Below, piece after piece: positions 8,254 to 16,076 of a stretch of 64,000 bases of DNA. How positions within the stretch are numbered: the stretch's first letter is position 1; each line of letters opens with the position of its first letter. The translations under genes were made by a program, and so were the position numbers. Under the pieces are notes generated by a model, which ran no database searches, was not told where the DNA came from, and was given only the letters and a program-made list of their open reading frames with translations. The stretch is from Rhodovastum sp963804495 (lineage in GTDB: Bacteria > Pseudomonadota > Alphaproteobacteria > Acetobacterales > Acetobacteraceae): the NCBI GenBank assembly GCA_963804495.1, contig CAWDQN010000012.1, forward strand, positions 62,001-126,000. Reading direction: 5' to 3'.

Positions 8254-9141
8254 TCAGGCGGCGCGGCGCGCCTCGAGGGCGGTGAGCGCCGCGGCGATGC
8301 GGGCGCCGGCGGCGGCATCGGCCGGGCGCAGCGGCGGGCGCACCGCCCGCCAGGCGCCGTCGCCGCTGCGCGCCGCCAGCACCGATTTCAGCGCCGGGAT
8401 GAACCGCTGCCCGTCCAGCAGGGCGCAGGCCTGGCGCATGGCGGCCTCGCCGGCCGGCAGGTCGAACATCGCCCGCACCAGGCCTGGCACGACGTTCGCC
8501 ATGGCACAGATCGTGCCGGTGGCACCCAGGGCCAGTGCGCGGGCGATTTCCACCTCGGCGCCCGTCAGGCAGCCGCAGTCGGGTGCTGCCTGACGGAAGG
8601 CGCGGAAGCTGGCGAGGTCTCCGGTGCTGTCAGTTACCCCGGCGACCAGGCGCCCGTAGCGTGCCCGCAGCCGGCACAGCACGGCGGCGGGCACGCCCAG
8701 GCCGGCGGCCTCCGGGATGTGGTAGAGCGTCGCCCGGAGGCGGTCGGAGGCGATGCCGTCGATGATGGCGGCGAAGGCGTCTTCGAGGCCCTGCTCCGGC
8801 ACGGCGCGAAAGAAATACGGGGGCAGAATGAGCGCGTGCATCAGCCCGAGCGCCAGTGCGCCGCGGGTGAGCCGCACCGTGTCGGGAATGGCCGGGCAGC
8901 CGGTGCCCAGGGCGATGCGCGCCGACGGGATGCCGGCCTGGAGCAGGGCCTCCACCGCCGACAGCCGTTCCCGGATGGCGAAGGAGGGGCCTTCGCCGGT
9001 GGTGGCGAAGGGAACGACGCCGTCGCAGCCGGCGGCGAGCAGCCCCTGGCAATGCCGGACCAGCGCCTCGTGGTCCACCGCGCCGGCAGCATCGAGAGGC
9101 GTGGCGACGGCGACCCAGAGGCCGCGGATCACGTCATCCAT
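8254..9141 (-). CDS. Dihydrodipicolinate synthase/N-acetylneuraminate lyase family protein lacking the Schiff-base lysine
   Basis: A 295-residue TIM-barrel protein of the DapA family. It keeps FATTGEGPSF (the TTGE loop, residues about 44-53) and the tyrosine in LYHIPEAAG. However, where family members have the Schiff-base lysine (G-[IV]-K-[DE]-[AS]-[ST]-G-D) this protein reads GVTDSTGD, a threonine encoded by ACT. Without lysine the classical aldolase reaction is not expected, so it should not be called dapA. ATG 9141 fits the family N-terminus (MDDVIRGLWVAVATPLD). It is divergent from the CoA transferase gene across about 140 bases and lies upstream of the exporter gene on the same strand. 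Confidence 0.8.
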   Translation of the reverse strand: MDDVIRGLWVAVATPLDAAGAVDHEALVRHCQGLLAAGCDGVVPFATTGEGPSFAIRERLSAVEALLQAGIPSARIALGTGCPAIPDTVRLTRGALALGLMHALILPPYFFRAVPEQGLEDAFAAIIDGIASDRLRATLYHIPEAAGLGVPAAVLCRLRARYGRLVAGVTDSTGDLASFRAFRQAAPDCGCLTGAEVEIARALALGATGTICAMANVVPGLVRAMFDLPAGEAAMRQACALLDGQRFIPALKSVLAARSGDGAWRAVRPPLRPADAAAGARIAAALTALEARRAA

Positions 9142-9280
9142 GAGCTGACTCCCAGGAAGGGGCCAACCTCGCATTCCGGGCGGCAAACGTGAAGAGTGTT
9201 CGCGTCTGGGGTGGGGCGGCCATGTTTCCCCCGGCCGCACTCTGGTGTCAGATGCGCCCGGCATCGAAGGAAGCAAGCAC

Positions 9281-10396
9281 ATGCAACCGAACGTCGCCGG
9301 CCGGGTGGCCATGGCTGACCCGCGCCCGCTTGCCGGGCTGGTGGTTCTCGATTTCTCGACGCTGCTGCCGGGCCCGCTCGCGACTCTCATGCTCGCCGAG
9401 GCGGGCGCCGAAGTGACCAAGATCGAGCGCCCCGGGGAAGGTGACGAGATGCGCCGGTTTCCGCCGCACACCGAGGACGGCAGCGCCGTGTTCGCGATGC
9501 TCAACCGCGGCAAGCGCAGCCTTGCGCTTGATCTCAAGGCGCCCGCCGACGCCGAAACCCTGCGGCCGCTGCTGCGCCGGGCCGATGTGCTGGTGGAGCA
9601 GTTCCGCCCGGGCGTGATGGACCGGCTGGGGCTGGGGTACGCCGCGCTGTCGGCGCTCAATCCCGGGCTGATCTATTGCTCCATCACCGGCTATGGCCAG
9701 CATGGTCCGCGCGCCCAACAGGCGGGGCACGACCTGAATTACATGGCGGCATCGGGGCTGCTCGGCCTGGTTGCCGGCGCGGACGGCGCGCCGGCGCTGC
9801 CGCCGGCGCTGGTGGCCGATATCGGCGGCGGCGCCTATCCGGCGGTGATCAACATCCTGCTCGCGCTGCAGGCGCGCGCGCGGAGCGGACGCGGCTGCCA
9901 TCTCGATGTGTCCATGCACGACAATTTGCTGCCTTTCGCCTTCGCTGCCCTTGCCGAGGGGTTCGGCGGCGGGTTTCCGGCGGCCAATGCGCTGCTGACC
10001 CATGGCGGCACGCCGCGCTATCAGATCTACCGGATGGCGGATGGGCGATGCCTCGCCGCCGCGCCGCTGGAAGACCGGTTCTGGCGGCAGTTCTGCGATG
10101 CCGCCGGCCTGCCCGAGACCGCATGCACCGCCGAGGTGGCCGCCCGCATCGCCGCCCATGACAGCGGCGAATGGAGCCGCCGCTTCGCCGGCCGCGATGT
10201 TTGTTGCAGCATCGTCGCCACCCCGGGGGAAGCCGCGGCTGATCCGCATTTCGCCGCCCGCGGGCTGTTCGCGCATCGTGTCCGCGTGGGCGACCATGAA
10301 CTGCCGGCGTTGCCGGTGCCGGTCGATCCGCAGTTCCGCGCCGCGCCCGGACTGCGCGACAGCCCCGCGCTGGGCGACGCCAACCCGGGCCGTTGA
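9281..10396 (+). CDS. CaiB/BaiF family CoA transferase (alpha-methylacyl-CoA racemase type)
   Basis: A 371-residue class III CoA-transferase-fold protein. The N-terminal block LAGLVVLDFSTLLPGPLATLMLAEAGAEV and the pattern FRPGVMDRLGLGY are typical of alpha-methylacyl-CoA racemases. The catalytic aspartate is seen in LVADIGGGAYPAV. At 371 residues it matches racemases rather than longer transferases; the substrate is unknown. The ATG at 9281 has GGAAG seven bases upstream. A GTG at 9245 and an ATG at 9311 are in frame and possible. Its stop codon is 8 bases before the next ATG, so the TPR genes are probably in the same transcript. Confidence 0.82.
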   Translation: MQPNVAGRVAMADPRPLAGLVVLDFSTLLPGPLATLMLAEAGAEVTKIERPGEGDEMRRFPPHTEDGSAVFAMLNRGKRSLALDLKAPADAETLRPLLRRADVLVEQFRPGVMDRLGLGYAALSALNPGLIYCSITGYGQHGPRAQQAGHDLNYMAASGLLGLVAGADGAPALPPALVADIGGGAYPAVINILLALQARARSGRGCHLDVSMHDNLLPFAFAALAEGFGGGFPAANALLTHGGTPRYQIYRMADGRCLAAAPLEDRFWRQFCDAAGLPETACTAEVAARIAAHDSGEWSRRFAGRDVCCSIVATPGEAAADPHFAARGLFAHRVRVGDHELPALPVPVDPQFRAAPGLRDSPALGDANPGR

Positions 10397-10404
10397 CCTT
10401 CCCG

Positions 10405-11766
10405 ATGGACCCGGCGCTGCTGGTCGAACCCGGCAAAGCCGCCCCGGAGGCCGGCGACCTGGAGGCCGCCGAGGCGGCGCTGCGCCGCGCCATCGCGCTG
10501 CAACCCGACGACCCCGCCGGGTACAACAACCTGGGCAATCTGCTGCGCGCCACGCACCGGCCGGCCGAGGCGCTGGAGGCGTATCGCCGTGCGCTGTTCA
10601 TCGCCCCGCACCTCGGGCAGGTGCGCGGCAATCTGGGCACCGCCCTGCTCGACCTGCACCGGCCGCAGGAGGCCGCGGTCTGGCTCGCCCAGGCGGTCGC
10701 CGCCGACCCGATGGACGCGCAGGCGCGGGTCAACCTGGGCGGCGCGCTGATGCGGGCCGCCCACCCGCAAGCCGCGCTCGCCGAATACCGCCGGGCCCGC
10801 CGTCTCGCCCCCGATCTGCCCGACGCCGCTCTGGGGGAGGCGTTGGCGCTGCTCACCCTGGGGGACTGGCAGGCGGGCTGGGATGCCTACGAGGCGCGTC
10901 TGGGGCATCCGCGATTCGCCTTTTCCCTGGACGATCTGCCGGGTCGCCGCTGGCACGGCGGCGATCCGCTGCTGGGACGGACCCTGCTGCTGTTCGCCGA
11001 GCAGGGTCTGGGCGACACGTTGCAATTCTGCCGCTACGCCCCGCTGTTGCGGGCGCGCGGCGCGCGGGTGCTGCTGCAGGTGCCGCCGCCGCTCGTGCCG
11101 TTGCTGCAGGGTCTGGCCGAAGTCGTGGCCGCGCCCGGCGACAAGCTGCCGATGTTCGATGCCTGGTGCCCGCTGATGAGCCTGCCGCGGGAATGCGCGA
11201 CCACGCCGCGGACCGTCCCCGCCGCCCCCTATTTGCACGCCGACCCGCAGCGCCTGCGTGCCTGGAGCCACCGTCTTGGCCCGAAGCGCGGGCTGCGGGT
11301 GGGGCTGGCCTGGGCCGGCAACCCCGCGCATCCGCTGGACGCGCTGCGCTCCTTGCCGCAGCCCGCGCTGAAGCCGCTGCTCGACCTGCCTGGCATCGAG
11401 GCGCACGCGATGCAGCCCGAGGCGCGGCCCGCCGACGCGCGCATCTGCCAGCACCCGGAGATTGCCGATTTCGCCGACGCGGCGGCGCTGGTGGCGCTGA
11501 TGGATGTGGTGGTGACGGTCGATACCGCCGCCGCTCACCTGGCCGGCGCGCTGGGGTGCGAGGTGTGGATTCTGCTCGCGCATGCGCCCGATTTTCGCTG
11601 GATGCTCGACCGGACCGATACGCCATGGTACGCCTCGGCCCGGTTGTTCCGCCAGAAGCGGCCACGGGGCTGGTGCGGGGTGATCGACGAGGTGGCGCGG
11701 GCGCTGCGCGATCGGACGGGGCACGAAACGCCGGCATGCCGGGTGCGGGAACCGGTGCGGCCATGA
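10405..11766 (+). CDS. TPR-repeat protein with C-terminal glycosyltransferase-like domain
   Basis: A 453-residue protein. Residues about 10-150 are four or so tetratricopeptide repeats (the YNNLGNLLRATHRPAEALEAYRRAL type). The C-terminal half has a GT-B-like fold, as in many bacterial TPR/heptosyltransferase-like proteins (LLFAEQGLGDTLQFCRYAPLL, LRVGLAWAGNPAH, VVVTVDTAAAHLAGALG). It probably acts in the cytoplasm, perhaps in protein or surface glycosylation, but no acceptor can be named. A TTG start at 10393 overlapping the previous stop is an alternative. Its stop overlaps the ATG of the next, paralogous gene (ATGA), so the two are translationally coupled. Confidence 0.8.
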   Translation: MDPALLVEPGKAAPEAGDLEAAEAALRRAIALQPDDPAGYNNLGNLLRATHRPAEALEAYRRALFIAPHLGQVRGNLGTALLDLHRPQEAAVWLAQAVAADPMDAQARVNLGGALMRAAHPQAALAEYRRARRLAPDLPDAALGEALALLTLGDWQAGWDAYEARLGHPRFAFSLDDLPGRRWHGGDPLLGRTLLLFAEQGLGDTLQFCRYAPLLRARGARVLLQVPPPLVPLLQGLAEVVAAPGDKLPMFDAWCPLMSLPRECATTPRTVPAAPYLHADPQRLRAWSHRLGPKRGLRVGLAWAGNPAHPLDALRSLPQPALKPLLDLPGIEAHAMQPEARPADARICQHPEIADFADAAALVALMDVVVTVDTAAAHLAGALGCEVWILLAHAPDFRWMLDRTDTPWYASARLFRQKRPRGWCGVIDEVARALRDRTGHETPACRVREPVRP

Positions 11767-13191
11767 CGGAGACCAGCGTGACCGACGCGCAGATCGCCCG
11801 GCTGTGCGAGGAGATCGCGGCGAGGCCGGACGATCCGGTGACGCATTTCAACCTCGGCTGCGCCTGCTTCGCGGCGGGCGAGGCGGCGCGCGCAGAGGCC
11901 AGTTTCCGCGCCGCGCTGTTGCTGCGTCCGGACTATGCGGCGGCGCTGACCAACCTCGGCAGCGCCCTGCGCCAGCAGGACCGGCTGGGAGAATTGCTTG
12001 AGGTACCACCAGCGCGCCGCGGAGCTGCGCCCGGAGCTGCCGGGGGTGCAGAGCAATCTCGGCGCGGCGCTGCTTGCCCTCGGCCGGGCCGATGCGGCGC
12101 TCGCGCCGCTGCGGGCGGCCGCCCGGCTTGACCCCGACAATGCGGAGGCTTGCAACAGTCTCGGCGGGGTGCTGCTGGCGCTGGATCAGGCGCCGGAGGC
12201 CGGCTTGTGGTTTCGCCGCGCGGTCGGCCTCCATCCGCAGCATACCCAGGCGCGCTTCGGCCTGGCGCTGGCGCTGCTGGCCCAGGGCCGGTTTCAGGAG
12301 GGCTGGCAGGAGTACGAGGTGCGCTGGCTCGATCCCGGCTTCATCGCCGATGAGCGCGCTTTCGAGCGGCCGCCGTGGCGCGGCGAGGAAAAGGTGGCGG
12401 GGCGCACGATTCTGCTGCACGCCGAACAGGGGCTGGGCGACACGCTGCAGTTCGTGCGTTACGCGCCGCTGCTGCGCGCCCGTGGCGCGCGGGTGGTGCT
12501 GCAGGTGCAGCCGCCGCTGATGGCGCTGCTGGCCGACCTCGCCGATTTGGTGATTGCCCGCGACGCCGAACCGCCGCAATTCGACCTGCATTGCCCGCTG
12601 CTCAGCCTGCCGCGCGCCTTCGCCACCGAGCTGCACAGCATTCCGGCCTGTGTTCCCTATCTGCGCGTGCCGCCGGCGCATCTTGCCCTGTGGTCGGCGC
12701 GGCTGGGCGAGCGGCGGCGCTTGCGCATCGGCATCGCCGTTTCGGGCGATCCTGACCACCCCGAGGATGCCCAACGCTCCATTCCGGCGGCGATGTTGCT
12801 CGGCGCTTTCGCCGGCATCGATGCCGAGTTGCATGTGCTGCAGAAGTCCATCCGCGCCAGCGACGCGCAGGCCCTGGCGGGTCTGCACGTGCATGATCCG
12901 CTGATCGGCGATTTCCGCGACAGTGCCGCGCTGGCGGCGCTGATGGACGTAGTGGTGACGGTGGATACGGCGACGGCGCATCTGGCCGGGGCGTTGGGTG
13001 TGCCGGTGTGGGTGCTGGTGCAGTATGGCGCGGATTTCAGATGGCTGCGGGAGCGGACGGATAGTCCCTGGTATCCTTCTGCCAAATTGTTCAGGCAACG
13101 CGAGTATGGCAACTGGGACTCGCCACTGCAGGCCGTGAACGTGGCAGCCGGGGCGCTGCCCCGGACCTCCACCAGGGGCTCAGCCCCTTAA
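11763..13191 (+). CDS. TPR-repeat protein with glycosyltransferase-like domain, paralogue (frame broken by one inserted base)
   Basis: Paralogue of the preceding gene with the same layout: N-terminal TPRs, then AEQGLGDTLQFVRYAPLLRARGA and VVVTVDTATAHLAGALGVPVWV. The first frame runs from ATG 11763 to about 12000. The rest continues from YHQRAAELRPELPGVQSNLG in another frame. Removing one G from GAGGTACC at 12000-12007 joins them into a clean TPR (LGELLEYHQRAAEL). It is one of the GTAC-associated insertions of this window. The C-terminal residues after VAAGALPRT are encoded by the palindromic repeat, so the natural end may have been displaced. Restored length is about 475 residues. Confidence 0.78.
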
Positions 13192-13256
13192 GCGGTGGGG
13201 TCAAGGGGCCTCTCGGCCCCTTGCGGGTCCAGGGCAGGGCCCTGGCCTTGCTTCTC
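13144..13256. repeat. GC-rich palindromic intergenic repeat (several arms)
   Basis: Successive palindromes CCGGGGCGCTGCCCCGG, AAGGGGCCTCTCGGCCCCTT and CCAGGGCAGGGCCCTGG. It provides the last codons of both convergent neighbouring genes (the TPR gene and the small membrane protein), whose stop codons lie inside it at 13189-13191 and 13188-13190. Confidence 0.75.
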
Positions 13257-13484
13257 TTTCGTCGGATAAAGCCGATCCCGCGCTATGGACAGCGCAATGA
13301 AGATCAGGAACGCCAGCCCCTCGACAAGCTCATTGGGCGGCAAGGCGCTGTGGCCGATCAGCCATGCCAGGGAAACACCCGCCAGGATCGCGCCTTGTTT
13401 CCATTTCACGCCGGGATAGCCGACGATCCCCGCGGCCCCCCAGGTGAAGCCGATCAGCAGCCCGAGCTGCGCCAGATTGTTCAT
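13188..13484 (-). CDS. Small membrane protein of unknown function
   Basis: A 98-residue protein with about three hydrophobic segments (LGLLIGFTWGAAGIVGYPGV, AILAGVSLAWLIGHSAL, LVEGLAFLIFIALSIA) and a charged end. The last 20 or so residues (from KEKQGQGPALDP) come from the palindromic repeat. No family recognised. ATG 13484 is chosen over an earlier in-frame ATG because the hydrophobic protein begins there. It does not look related to the neighbouring vnf genes. Confidence 0.6.
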   Translation of the reverse strand: MNNLAQLGLLIGFTWGAAGIVGYPGVKWKQGAILAGVSLAWLIGHSALPPNELVEGLAFLIFIALSIARDRLYPTKEKQGQGPALDPQGAERPLDPTA

Positions 13485-13886
13485 TCCCTGTCTCCGGTTC
13501 CTTGGCCGCACTGATGTAAGCGCGACCGCAGTGCCGGCAATAGCGCGCGGCGGCGGGCCAACCGGGCCGGGCTGCTGCGACTGTGTCCGCGCTCATAGGG
13601 CTGGAGGCTCGCCCGAAACGACGGGCCATTTTGGGTGGGCGGCTATAACGTCGGCCCGGCCGCCGATCGCAGGGCGCAATGCCGACTGGCATTGCACGTT
13701 ACAGGTTGCCAGATTCTTTCTTAATCGTACAAAGCAGCCCTAATGGTAGCCTTATTCTTCTTGTTTCGCTGTATGTTGTCGAGCGCCCATCGCAGTACTT
13801 TAACTGCACAATCCTCATTTCCAGGGCTGGCGGCGCCCGGTGCCTGAACGCTGTTGCGCCATCGCGTTGCGCAGGGATCGGCTGTC
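13485..13886. other. Intergenic stretch at the end of the vnf locus
   Basis: About 400 bases between the NifU-like stop (13887) and the small membrane gene. Bases 13690-13830 are clearly more AT-rich than the surroundings, with no convincing frame. No strong terminator hairpin for the vnf transcript was seen. No attachment site or repeat was recognised. Confidence 0.45.
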
Positions 13887-14144
13887 TTACCCCGGCAGCA
13901 CCCGGACGGGTTCGCCGAGGGCCTGGATCATCCGTCTGCGCAGGGCGCCGATGGTATGGCCGGCCATGGCGCAGCCGACGCAGGCGCCGGTCAGACGCAC
14001 GCGGACGCGGTCACCAATGATGTCGAGCAGTTCGATGTCGCCGCCGTCGCGCTGCACATCGGGGCGGGCCTCGGCGATCACCTGGGCGGCGATGGCCCGG
14101 CGTGGATCATCGGGCAGTTCCGTGGCCTGGAGTGGTGTGTCCAT
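13887..14144 (-). CDS. NifU C-terminal-domain protein (Nfu-type Fe-S scaffold)
   Basis: An 85-residue protein made only of the NifU C-terminal (Nfu) domain. It keeps the Fe-S binding pair in GACVGCAMAGHT near residues 53-60 and the DGGDIELLDI strand. Nfu domains carry transient Fe-S clusters to target proteins. As the last gene of the vnf run, 4 bases after vnfX, it could supply clusters for FeV-cofactor assembly or the nitrogenase proteins; that role is inferred from position. It lacks the IscU-like and ferredoxin-like parts of full NifU, so it is not nifU itself. Confidence 0.82.
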   Translation of the reverse strand: MDTPLQATELPDDPRRAIAAQVIAEARPDVQRDGGDIELLDIIGDRVRVRLTGACVGCAMAGHTIGALRRRMIQALGEPVRVLPG

Positions 14145-14148
14145 TGTC

Positions 14149-14656
14149 TCAGTCCAGATCGTCGATGGAGGTGATCAGCGTGCGGGTTTCGCGCGGCGGC
14201 GCGGCTTCTGCCGGTTGCCAGCCCTCTGCCGCCATTGCATCGAAACGGTCGGCCGGGCGGGCGCGGGCGCGGGCGCGGTCGACCCAGGCAAGCCCGCCAT
14301 GCACCAGAGCGAGGCTTACCTCGTTCAGCAAATCCTCGATGTCGTGGCCGTTGTCGACGATCACCGGCTGGATTTGTGCGCCCATCAGGCGCCGGATGGA
14401 CGAGGTGCCGATCGAGGCGGCATAGACGGCCGAACAGCCCTCCAAGAACTTCGAGCTTCGCCGCCACCTTGTCTTCGATGGTGCCGGCGAGGCCAACCCT
14501 GCCGTCCGCGCCGATCTGTTCGGCTTTGATGAATTGGCCGACGCCGACCAGGTCGGCGCGTCCGGGCGAGATGTCGAAAACGACCAGACGTTCGGCCGAG
14601 CCGAAATGCATATCGACATGAACTCGGTCGGTGGAGGCGAAGGCAACCCTGAGCAT
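14149..14656 (-). CDS. vnfX: VnfX/NifX-type nitrogenase cofactor-binding protein (frame broken by one inserted base)
   Basis: NifX-family protein that by analogy carries FeV-co or its precursor between VnfEN and the apo-nitrogenase. The frame from 14656 reads MLRVAFASTDRVHVDMHFGS (family N-terminus with the conserved HFG) to KVAAKLEVL. The second half (EGCSAVYAASIGTSSIRRLMGAQIQPV to the end at 14149) is in another frame. One extra base in GAAGTTCTTGG (about 14440-14452) explains this. The named function rests on family and on its place directly after vnfN, as in the Azotobacter vnfENX order. Restored length is about 168 residues. The C-terminal 50 residues after the domain are low-complexity. 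Confidence 0.83.
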
Positions 14657-14671
14657 CTGCGTCCTCTCGGA

Positions 14672-16066
14672 TTAGGTGGCGAGTCCCGCTTGCGCCGCCG
14701 CGGCGGCTTCCCGCTCGCGTGGCGTGCCTTGCCAATACAGCGAGCGGTAGGGTGGCACCGCACGCTGGCGGGCGGCCAGCAGGTTGGCGATGTCGAACAA
14801 AACCTGACGGCTGCCGCGATAGCCGACCTGGCAGCGCGCATGGCCGCCATACACGTCGCTCAGTGGAAACCCGGCGCGCAGCAGCGGAATCCCCAGCCGC
14901 GCCGCGACCTCGGCGCCATGCGAATTGGCGATCAGCAGGTCCGCGCGCGCGCTGCGGGCCAGGGTCTCGATGTCTTCCAGATCGCCCACCACCACCCGCT
15001 CGGTCGGCAGATCGGCGAGTCCGCGCGCCCGCGCCGAGGCGACGGTCGCCACCACCTGCGCGCCGGCACCCGGCAGGAAGCGCAGGAAGGCTTCCAGCAG
15101 ATCGCCATCCGCGGCGATGGCGATGCGGGCGGCGCCGATCTGGAAGTGGCAGTCCACCATGGCATCGATCAGTTGCGCGCGGTGCCGCTCGAGGCGGGCC
15201 GGGACCGGCCGGCGCGCGATGTCGCTCAGCGTTTGCGTGAAGGCGTCGCAGGCCTCCACACCGGCGAGGCTGGCGAAGCGGTGGTCGGGCACGCCGGTGC
15301 GGTCGTGCAGCAAATCGGCGGCACGCGCCAGCGAAGAACCGATCACCAGGGTGGCGACCGATTCGCCCATCGCGGCGATGGCCGCCCGCTTCGTGCCGCC
15401 GTAGGTGAGGGTGGAGAACCCGGCCTCGATCATGTGGCCATCAAGCGAATCGCCGATGTCGGGCAGCACCACCTGCTGCAGCCCGAAGGCTTCGATCCAG
15501 TCGCGGATGGCCTCGATGTCGGCGGGACTGAGCATGGAGGAGGCCAGCACATTCACCTGCCGCGGCCGCCGCACCGCCGAAGGCGAGGCGGGAACGAGGG
15601 CGGCGATGATCGCCTCGACCGCCGCGGCGAACCCGGTCTCCAGACATCCCAGCGTGTCGCTGGCGCTGACCGGCACGATGGCGATGCCGTCATGTTCAGG
15701 ATAGCGCTCGCGGAAGGCACGCACGGTGCGCGGGATGTCCGCACCCTGCGTCTCGGCGAGTGCGGTGGTGATCAGGCCGATCACCTCGGGGGCGTCCTTT
15801 TCGGCAATCGTGCGCAGCGCCTCCACCACGTTGCCGTCGGCGCCGATCACCGCGGCGATCTGGTCCATCGCCGTGGTCTGCAGCGCGATCGGCTCCTGGA
15901 AGTGGCGCATGAAGAACAGCTTGTTGAAGGAGGTGCAGCCGCGCGCGCCATGTTCGAGCGGCATCGCCTGTGCAAGCCCCAGGAAGGCCAGCGAGGCGCC
16001 GACCGGCTGGCTGATCTTGAGCGGGTTGACCGCCAGCGGTTTCTCGGAGGGGATGATCTCGGCCAT
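14672..16066 (-). CDS. vnfN: FeV-cofactor assembly scaffold subunit VnfN (NifN family)
   Basis: A 464-residue NifK-like protein and partner of VnfE in the scaffold where the nitrogenase cofactor precursor matures. It shows the NifN-type start NPLKISQPVGASLAFLGL, the cysteine in HGARGCTSFNKLFFMRHF, and no P-cluster set as in VnfK. The C-terminal half carries LLIANSHGAEVAARLGIPLLRAGFP and the family ending GYRGSRQVLFDIANLL. ATG at 16066 is used because the family motif starts at once after it. It begins 10 bases after vnfE. Assignment to vnf rather than nif is by context; sequence alone cannot separate them here. Confidence 0.88.
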   Translation of the reverse strand: MAEIIPSEKPLAVNPLKISQPVGASLAFLGLAQAMPLEHGARGCTSFNKLFFMRHFQEPIALQTTAMDQIAAVIGADGNVVEALRTIAEKDAPEVIGLITTALAETQGADIPRTVRAFRERYPEHDGIAIVPVSASDTLGCLETGFAAAVEAIIAALVPASPSAVRRPRQVNVLASSMLSPADIEAIRDWIEAFGLQQVVLPDIGDSLDGHMIEAGFSTLTYGGTKRAAIAAMGESVATLVIGSSLARAADLLHDRTGVPDHRFASLAGVEACDAFTQTLSDIARRPVPARLERHRAQLIDAMVDCHFQIGAARIAIAADGDLLEAFLRFLPGAGAQVVATVASARARGLADLPTERVVVGDLEDIETLARSARADLLIANSHGAEVAARLGIPLLRAGFPLSDVYGGHARCQVGYRGSRQVLFDIANLLAARQRAVPPYRSLYWQGTPREREAAAAAQAGLAT

Positions 16067-16076
16067 GCGGGTGCGC

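Noticed and set aside
13500..13886. Attachment site or island boundary at the end of the vnf locus
   Set aside because: No tRNA gene, integrase or direct repeat was found on either side of the locus, and codon and base use do not shift visibly.
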